Assembly: GCF_003635115.1 (NCBI RefSeq)
Contig: NZ_RBXJ01000002.1
Location: 434,001 to 498,000, forward strand
Direction of reading: 5' to 3'
DNA: 64,000 nucleotides
Origin: Microbacterium sp. AG1240
GTDB lineage: Bacteria; Actinomycetota; Actinomycetes; Actinomycetales; Microbacteriaceae
The notes below the pieces were generated by a model. The model did no database searches and had not been told where the DNA came from. It saw nothing but the letters and a program-made list of their open reading frames with translations. Position numbers and translations under genes: made by a program. Each line of letters starts with the position of its first letter. Position 1 is the first letter of the stretch. Shown one piece after another: positions 59,114 to 64,000 of the stretch.

Positions 59114-60112
59114 TCAGAGCCAGCGCTTCCGGCGGAACACGATGTAGAGCGTGAGCGACGTCGCCGCCATGAGCGCGAGCGCGAGCGGGTAGCCGAACTG
59201 CCAACTCAGCTCGGGCATCGATTCGAAGTTCATGCCGTAGATGCCGGCGACGAGGGTGGGTCCGAACAGGATCGCGGCCCAGCCCGAGATCTTCTTCACC
59301 TGCTCGCCCTGTTCGAGCGAGGTCTCGGTGAGGCGTTGGGTGACGAGGGTGGCATTGACGGTGAGGGCGTTCTCGAGGGTGGCCCGGAACCCGGAGAGCT
59401 TCTGGCAGACGACCAGAACGTGGTCGAGCACGTCGCGCAGAGACCGCTGCAGTTCGAGGTCGACGCGGTACTTCTCCGCGCCCCGTTGCAGCGACTCGAG
59501 CATGACGGCGAGCGGCTCCGAGGCGCGCTGGAACGCGATCACCTCCCGCGACAGGTCGTAGATGCGTCGCGACAGGTTCGGTTCCCCGGCGCCGAAGAGG
59601 GCGTCTTCGATCTCGTCGATGTCGTTCTGCACCCCCGCCGCCACCGGCGAGTACTCGTCGACGACCTCGTCGAGGATCGCGTAGAGCACCGCCTCCGGGC
59701 CGAGCGACAGGAGCTCGGGCTGCTGCTCGAGTCTCCGCCGCACGCGTGCGAGATCGGGCGAGTCGGCGTGGCGGATGGTGACCACGAAGTCGCGCCCGAC
59801 GAAGACGTGGAGCTCGCCGAACTCCACCGTCTCCGTCGCGTCGATGTAGCGAGCGGGCCGGAGGACGGCGAAGAGGATGTCGCCGTAGCGCTCGAGCTTG
59901 GCTCGCTGATGACCGGTCAGGGCGTCCTCGATCGCGAGCGGGTGCAGGGAGAACTCCGCCGCCACCTTGTCGATCTCCTCGGGGGTCGGGCGGAAGAGTC
60001 CGATCCACGCCATGCCACCCTTGTCGCGCATGTACTCGAAGGTCTGCTCGAGGCTCTCGGGGTTCTCGATGCGCTGACCGCCGACGTACACGGCGTTGTC
60101 GATGATGGGCAT
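59114..60112 (-). CDS. corA: CorA-family Mg2+/Co2+ transporter
   Basis: 332 residues. An N-terminal soluble alpha/beta funnel with long stalk helices precedes two C-terminal membrane helices, with the selectivity-filter motif YGMNFESMPEL between them (residues ~291-302). Ends in a short basic tail. The ATG is 6 nt behind GAGACT. Convergent with the PIG-V gene with only 3 bp between stops. Confidence 0.94.
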   Translation of the reverse strand: MPIIDNAVYVGGQRIENPESLEQTFEYMRDKGGMAWIGLFRPTPEEIDKVAAEFSLHPLAIEDALTGHQRAKLERYGDILFAVLRPARYIDATETVEFGELHVFVGRDFVVTIRHADSPDLARVRRRLEQQPELLSLGPEAVLYAILDEVVDEYSPVAAGVQNDIDEIEDALFGAGEPNLSRRIYDLSREVIAFQRASEPLAVMLESLQRGAEKYRVDLELQRSLRDVLDHVLVVCQKLSGFRATLENALTVNATLVTQRLTETSLEQGEQVKKISGWAAILFGPTLVAGIYGMNFESMPELSWQFGYPLALALMAATSLTLYIVFRRKRWL

Positions 60113-60274
60113 CGCACCAGTCTCGCCCAGTCCGGAGGCGGTGGAGGACGATCCCTACGCAATCCTCACGCGAGGGGCCCGAACCGGCGACCCGCGCGTC
60201 CGCACCGCCCTAGCCGACGGCCTGTCGGCGGGCAACGGCACCTCCGGGGGCCCGCCGTGGGCCACAGTAGGGGG

Positions 60275-61132
60275 ATGAAGCGCGACGAGACCGACGACCC
60301 GAGCGACAGTGCTCCCGGCGTCACGGGGGAGCTGACAGAGGATCGCTACGTCGGCGGTCGCGACATCACGCACTGGCGCACCCGCGCGGGCGCCACCATC
60401 GAGCACGTCGCTCGTCGGGTGGGGGAGAGGATCGGTCCCTACACCGCGCTCGTGATCACCCTCATCGTGGGTCTCGCCCTGGTGGTGGCGTTGAGCGTGG
60501 CCGCGGTCGAGGTCTACGACGCCGTTGCGGACGGCGACGGCGTCGCCGGCGTCGACGAGCCGCTGCTGCTGTTCATGATGACGCTGCGAAGCCCGGGACT
60601 CGATGTGGCGGTGACGGCCTTCACCGACATCGCCGGCACGATCGGCATGCCCGTGATCGCGGTGCTCGGCATCGTGGTGCTCGGCGTGAAGAGAAGGTCG
60701 TGGACCCCGGTGGTCATCATCGCCGCAGCCGGAGCGGGTTCGCTGCTGATGACCATCGCCGGCAAGGAGCTGATCCAGCGAGAGCGTCCGCCTCTGGTCG
60801 ACGCGGTGCCCCCGTTCGAATACTCGCCCTCGTTCCCCAGCGGCCACACCCTCAACGCGGTCGCCGTCATCGGCGCGATCGCCTACCTGCTCGTGCTGCG
60901 GCGCACCTCCCGCGGTGCGCGGATCGCGATCATCGCCGCGGCGGTCGCGTTCGACCTCCTCGTCGGCATGAGTCGCGTCTATCTCGGTCATCACTGGTTC
61001 ACCGACGTGCTCGTCGGATGGATCCTCGGCGCGCTGTGGTTGGCGCTCGTGATCACCGCGCACCGCCTCTATCTGACGATCCGGCGCCAGCGTCACCCCT
61101 CCGTCGGTGCGTCGCCGGTCGATCACAACTAG
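60275..61132 (+). CDS. PAP2-family phosphatase
   Basis: 285 residues, about six helices. The acid-phosphatase signature is KELIQRERPP, then PSFPSGHTLNAVAV, then SRVYLGHHWFTDVLVGW, containing the Arg, two His and Asp of the active site. It probably dephosphorylates undecaprenyl pyrophosphate or phosphatidyl lipids. A polar 50-residue N-terminus precedes the first helix. ATG 60275 is 6 nt behind CACAGT. Confidence 0.9.
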   Translation: MKRDETDDPSDSAPGVTGELTEDRYVGGRDITHWRTRAGATIEHVARRVGERIGPYTALVITLIVGLALVVALSVAAVEVYDAVADGDGVAGVDEPLLLFMMTLRSPGLDVAVTAFTDIAGTIGMPVIAVLGIVVLGVKRRSWTPVVIIAAAGAGSLLMTIAGKELIQRERPPLVDAVPPFEYSPSFPSGHTLNAVAVIGAIAYLLVLRRTSRGARIAIIAAAVAFDLLVGMSRVYLGHHWFTDVLVGWILGALWLALVITAHRLYLTIRRQRHPSVGASPVDHN

Positions 61133-61218
61133 ATCGATCGGTCCGTTCGAGGCTCCGCGCCCATATGGTGGAGTGTCGAACGGCGCACCGAAGCCGTGAG
61201 GATCGCGGTGGGGGAAAC

Positions 61219-62397
61219 GTGAGCACAGTCCAGGAAGTGGCGCGACGCGAAGCGATCGCCCAGTATCGCGTCGTCGGGGTTCCGCCCGAGCCCGATCTCG
61301 AGGGTCTCGTGCAGCTCGCAGCGCGCGTGTGCGGGGTGTCCACCGCGGTGATCAACATCATCGACGACCGCCTGCAGCACCAGATCGCCGCCGTCGGCAT
61401 GCAGGCGTCGGTCTGCAGTCGCGAAGACTCCATGTGCGCGGTCGTGTTCCGAAAGCCCGGCCACGTCGTGGTATCGGACGCCCGCGAGGACGAGAGGTTC
61501 GCCCGCAATCCCTTCGTCACCGGCGAGATCGCCTCCGTGCGCTTCTACGCCTCGAGCCCGCTGATCACGCCGGAGGGCATCCCGATCGGAACGCTGTGCG
61601 TCTTCGACGAGCAGCCCGGTGAGCTCAGCCCCGAAGACAGCCGTGCTCTGGCTCTCCTGGCCCACCAGGTCGTCGATGTGCTCGAGCTGAGGCGAATCAC
61701 CCGCGAGCTCGGTCAGTCGAACGAGCAGCTGGAGAACTTCGCGAGTCAGGTCAGCCACGATCTGCGCAATCCGCTCACCGCGATCGCCGGGTTCATCGAA
61801 CTGGCCGCCGACAGCCCCGAGCTCGCGAACGCGCCGCAGGCCGCCCGCGCCCTGGCCCGTGCCGAGTCGGCCGCGGCGCGCATGGATTCGATGATCGCCG
61901 ACCTGCTGGCCTACGCGCGGCTCGGCGGCCTGCAGCCTCGGCGTGACGAGGTCGAGTTCGACGACGTGGTGCGCGGGGTGCTCGACGACCTCGACTCCGC
62001 GCTGTCGGCGGCCGGTGCCACCGTGTCGGTCGACGCCGAGGTGCAGGTCATCGGTGACGAGACGCTGCTGCGGGTGCTCGTGCAGAACCTCGTGGCGAAC
62101 GCGGCCAAGTTCAGCAGCGCCGCCGGCGTCGAGCCGCATATCGACGTGCGCGCCCACGGTCTCACGGGCGGATGGCGCATCACCGTGGACGACAACGGCC
62201 CCGGTGTACCCGTCGAGCAGCGCGAACGCGTGTTCGAGCTCATGGAGCGCGGCACGGCGCAGGAGGTGCCCGGTCTCGGCATCGGGCTGTCGACGTGCCG
62301 CCGCATCGTAGAGGCGCACGGCGGACGCATCGGCATCGACGCCTCGCCCGCGGGCGGCGCGAGCATCTGGATCGTGCTGCCCGACAGCGTCGACTGA
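61219..62397 (+). CDS. GAF-domain sensor histidine kinase
   Basis: 392 residues, soluble. The GAF domain (~20-160) has two nearby Cys (CSREDSMCAVVF). The HisKA box is QVSHDLRNPLTAI with phosphoacceptor His at ~180. HATPase_c motifs follow: NLVANAAKFSS (N box), VDDNGPGVP (G1) and GLGIGLSTCRRIVEAHGG (G2). The lack of a membrane segment suggests cytosolic sensing. No response regulator is adjacent. The GTG has a GGTGGGGGAAAC ribosome-binding site. Confidence 0.92.
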   Translation: MSTVQEVARREAIAQYRVVGVPPEPDLEGLVQLAARVCGVSTAVINIIDDRLQHQIAAVGMQASVCSREDSMCAVVFRKPGHVVVSDAREDERFARNPFVTGEIASVRFYASSPLITPEGIPIGTLCVFDEQPGELSPEDSRALALLAHQVVDVLELRRITRELGQSNEQLENFASQVSHDLRNPLTAIAGFIELAADSPELANAPQAARALARAESAAARMDSMIADLLAYARLGGLQPRRDEVEFDDVVRGVLDDLDSALSAAGATVSVDAEVQVIGDETLLRVLVQNLVANAAKFSSAAGVEPHIDVRAHGLTGGWRITVDDNGPGVPVEQRERVFELMERGTAQEVPGLGIGLSTCRRIVEAHGGRIGIDASPAGGASIWIVLPDSVD

Positions 62398-62400
62398 CGG

Positions 62401-62434
62401 GGGCGGATGCTGCGGAGGCGCGCCGCATCCGTCC
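62401..62434. terminator. Terminator between histidine kinase and DUF7882-type gene
   Basis: CGGATGC (62404-62410) pairs with GCATCCG (62425-62431), extended by G-C and G-T pairs outward. It includes GGATGCTGC and lies between convergent genes. Confidence 0.65.
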
Positions 62435-62449
62435 GGCCGGCGGGCGCCG

Positions 62450-62791
62450 TCAGGCCACCGCGGCCGCCGTCCGGCGCTCGGTCGGCTGGTGCTCCACATC
62501 GTCGAGGTCGAAGGACAGCCCCCCGGTCGACGCCGCCTGCGTCGCCAATGCGCGCAGCAGGTCGGGATCGAGCAGCTCCGGCTCGGTGCCGGCGAACACG
62601 AAGCGCAGCGCGATCGACGGCTGGATCCACACCGTGGTGCGGCCGTCGACGGCATCGTGCGGGTGCCGCCACGTCAGCGTGAAGCTCTCGCCGCGGCGCA
62701 GCTTCGCGGCGATGACGATCTTCACGTGCGCGAGCAGCCGGTCGGGCAGTTCGATCGGCGTCGCCCCGCCGCCGTAGAACAGGTGTGCCAT
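62450..62791 (-). CDS. Small DUF7882-type protein
   Basis: 113 residues beginning MAHLFYGGGATPIELPDRLLAHVKIVIAAKLRR-like with the motif FTLTWRHP in the middle. This is the short protein common in Microbacteriaceae that some annotations mislabel as a DNA ligase; it lacks every ligase motif. Function is unknown. Upstream AGAAGGACG could be a distant ribosome-binding site. Confidence 0.8.
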   Translation of the reverse strand: MAHLFYGGGATPIELPDRLLAHVKIVIAAKLRRGESFTLTWRHPHDAVDGRTTVWIQPSIALRFVFAGTEPELLDPDLLRALATQAASTGGLSFDLDDVEHQPTERRTAAAVA

Positions 62792-62923
62792 GTCGCGATG
62801 CCGTCCTTCTGTCGTGGTGGACAGGCGCGTCTGAAAGAAGGCCCCCCGCCTCGCACATCTATCCGTTGTGGAGGACGGATCGGATGGGCTCGAAGTGATC
62901 CTTCGCCGGATCGGGCCGGGTAG

Positions 62924-62938
62924 CTGCGATGATCGCAG
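62924..62938. promoter_or_regulatory. Palindromic operator-like site upstream of ald
   Basis: CTGCGATGATCGCAG is a perfect 15-bp inverted repeat with central G, ending 23 nt before the ald ATG. Lrp/AldR-type regulators control ald in other actinobacteria, so an operator is plausible, but no regulator gene is adjacent. Confidence 0.5.
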
Positions 62939-62961
62939 GACATCTCCCAGAAGGAGTACCC

Positions 62962-64000
62962 ATGCGCGTCGCCGTCCCGCTCGAGATCAAGAACAACGAG
63001 CGCCGTGTCGCTCTCACCCCCGCGGGCGCCGATGCGCTCATCCATCGCGGTCACCGGGTGATCGTGCAGCAGGGCGCGGGAGAAGGGAGCGGCTTCGCCG
63101 ATGCGCAGTACGAAGCCGTGGGCGCCGACGTGGTCGGCACGGCCGAGGAGACGTGGGGCCTCGCCGAGCTCGTGGTCAAGGTCAAAGAACCGATCGCGAG
63201 CGAGTACGAGCATTTCCGCCCCGACCTGACGCTGTTCACCTACCTGCACCTCGCCGCCGACCGCCCATTGACCGAGGCCCTCGTCGACAGCGGCATCACC
63301 GCGGTGGCCTACGAGACCGTCCAAGCACCCGACCGTTCCCTTCCCCTCCTCGCGCCGATGAGCGAGGTCGCGGGCCGGCTGTCGATCGTCGTGGGCGCCA
63401 ACGCCCTCCTCGCCGCCCACGGCGGCCGTGGCGTCATGCTCGGCGGCATCCCGGGCACGCCGAAGGGCAAGGTCGTCGTCATCGGGGGCGGGGTCGCGGG
63501 CGAGCACGCCGCGGCCAACGCGCTCGGGCTCGGTGCCGACGTCACGGTCATCGACCTCTCCGTGCCCCGCCTGCGCGCGCTCGAGGCGCGCTTCGGAGGC
63601 GCCGTGCAGACGCGGGCCTCGACCCGCTATGAGATCGGCCAGCAGGTCGCGGCCGCCGACCTCGTCATCGGATCGGTGCTCGTGCCGGGTGCGGCGGCGC
63701 CGAAGCTCGTCACCGACGGGATGGTCGCGTCGATGAAGCCGGGTTCGGTGCTCGTCGACATCGCGATCGATCAGGGCGGATGCTTCGAAGGCTCCCGCCC
63801 GACGACACACGACGCCCCGACGTTCCGCGTGCACGAATCGCTCTACTACTGCGTCGCGAACATGCCGGGCGCGGTGCCGTTCACCTCGACGCGGGCGCTC
63901 GGCAACGCGACGCTGCCGTACATCGCCGCGATCGCCGACGCGGGGTGGGACGACGCATCCGCCGCCGATCCCGCGCTCGCCGCCGGTCTCAACGTTCGCG
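62962..64000 (+). CDS. ald: Alanine dehydrogenase, 5' part
   Basis: The first 346 residues of a normally ~370-residue enzyme; the gene runs off the window. N-terminal VPLEIKNNERRVALTPAGADAL with the pyruvate-binding Arg, the catalytic KVKEP Lys and LFTYLHLAAD His, and the NAD motif VVVIGGGVAGEHAAANALGLGADVTV are present. It catalyses NAD-dependent L-alanine/pyruvate interconversion. ATG 62962 follows AGAAGGAG. Confidence 0.96.
   Translation, partial: MRVAVPLEIKNNERRVALTPAGADALIHRGHRVIVQQGAGEGSGFADAQYEAVGADVVGTAEETWGLAELVVKVKEPIASEYEHFRPDLTLFTYLHLAADRPLTEALVDSGITAVAYETVQAPDRSLPLLAPMSEVAGRLSIVVGANALLAAHGGRGVMLGGIPGTPKGKVVVIGGGVAGEHAAANALGLGADVTVIDLSVPRLRALEARFGGAVQTRASTRYEIGQQVAAADLVIGSVLVPGAAAPKLVTDGMVASMKPGSVLVDIAIDQGGCFEGSRPTTHDAPTFRVHESLYYCVANMPGAVPFTSTRALGNATLPYIAAIADAGWDDASAADPALAAGLNVR

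Noticed and set aside
62450-62791. ATP-dependent DNA ligase label for the small DUF7882-type protein
   Set aside because: At 113 residues it has none of the ligase nucleotidyltransferase motifs; the true ligase is at 25513-27036.

Overview
The window is 64 kb of a very GC-rich actinobacterial chromosome. GC-ending codons, frequent GTG starts, many start codons sitting 6-7 nt behind a -10-like hexamer, an HspR/HAIR-type heat-shock operator, the RuMP pair hxlB-hxlA, a LigB-type ATP-dependent DNA ligase, a DUF7882-type small protein and a PMT/RsmI/MetG/TatD block all point to Microbacteriaceae, most likely Microbacterium. The family and genus are inferred from recognised gene content, not from a database search. 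No rRNA, tRNA, CRISPR array, insertion sequence or prophage was seen.

Layout. 1-2.4 kb: 3' part of nrdE and complete nrdF (class Ib ribonucleotide reductase), closed by a strong terminator. 2.4-4.0 kb: two unrecognised genes and a possible leader ORF. 4.0-10.1 kb: a tightly overlapped Mrp Na+/H+ antiporter operon (A with fused B domain, C, D, E, F, G) plus a small membrane protein. 10.1-12.4 kb: an ATPase-LuxR fusion regulator divergent from hxlB-hxlA (formaldehyde fixation). 12.4-19.4 kb: small conserved genes, a two-gene operon of a 54-residue membrane peptide and a thiamine-diphosphate keto-acid decarboxylase, an NhaA-thioredoxin fusion, an EI24 protein and a methyltransferase. 19.4-31.5 kb: a heat-shock-type Clp ATPase, oxidoreductases, an epimerase, LigB, a NYN/OST-HTH protein, a Gfo/Idh/MocA oxidoreductase divergent from an M20 peptidase. 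31.6-37.6 kb: a LacI-regulated pentose-type uptake operon (regulator, AraD, lipoprotein, ATPase, permease). 37.7-46.9 kb: GH76-like protein, HrpA helicase, aldo/keto reductase, DUF255 thioredoxin-like protein, a tandem repeat and an AAA ATPase. 46.9-52 kb: PMT mannosyltransferase divergent from rsmI-metG-tatD. 52-55 kb: TPM-domain protein and PspA. 55-64 kb: DUF3097 protein, trmB, CPBP-like protein, PIG-V-like mannosyltransferase, CorA, PAP2 phosphatase, GAF histidine kinase, a DUF7882-type protein and the 5' part of ald.

How it works together: Mrp and NhaA serve Na+/H+ homeostasis; hxlAB traps formaldehyde; the LacI operon imports a sugar and is bracketed by two matching operators; the Clp promoter carries overlapping HAIR half-sites; PspA and TPM form an envelope-stress pair.

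The most unusual signals are not genes. (1) A 9-mer, GGATGCTGC, occurs 34 times by my hand count, equally on both strands and in every reading frame. (2) Five intergenic nested palindromes of at least three sequence families share one architecture (core, core, inverted core, inverted core). (3) A 114-bp-period duplication begins inside the end of a gene. (4) Leaderless-type starts are so regular that they can be used to correct annotated starts.
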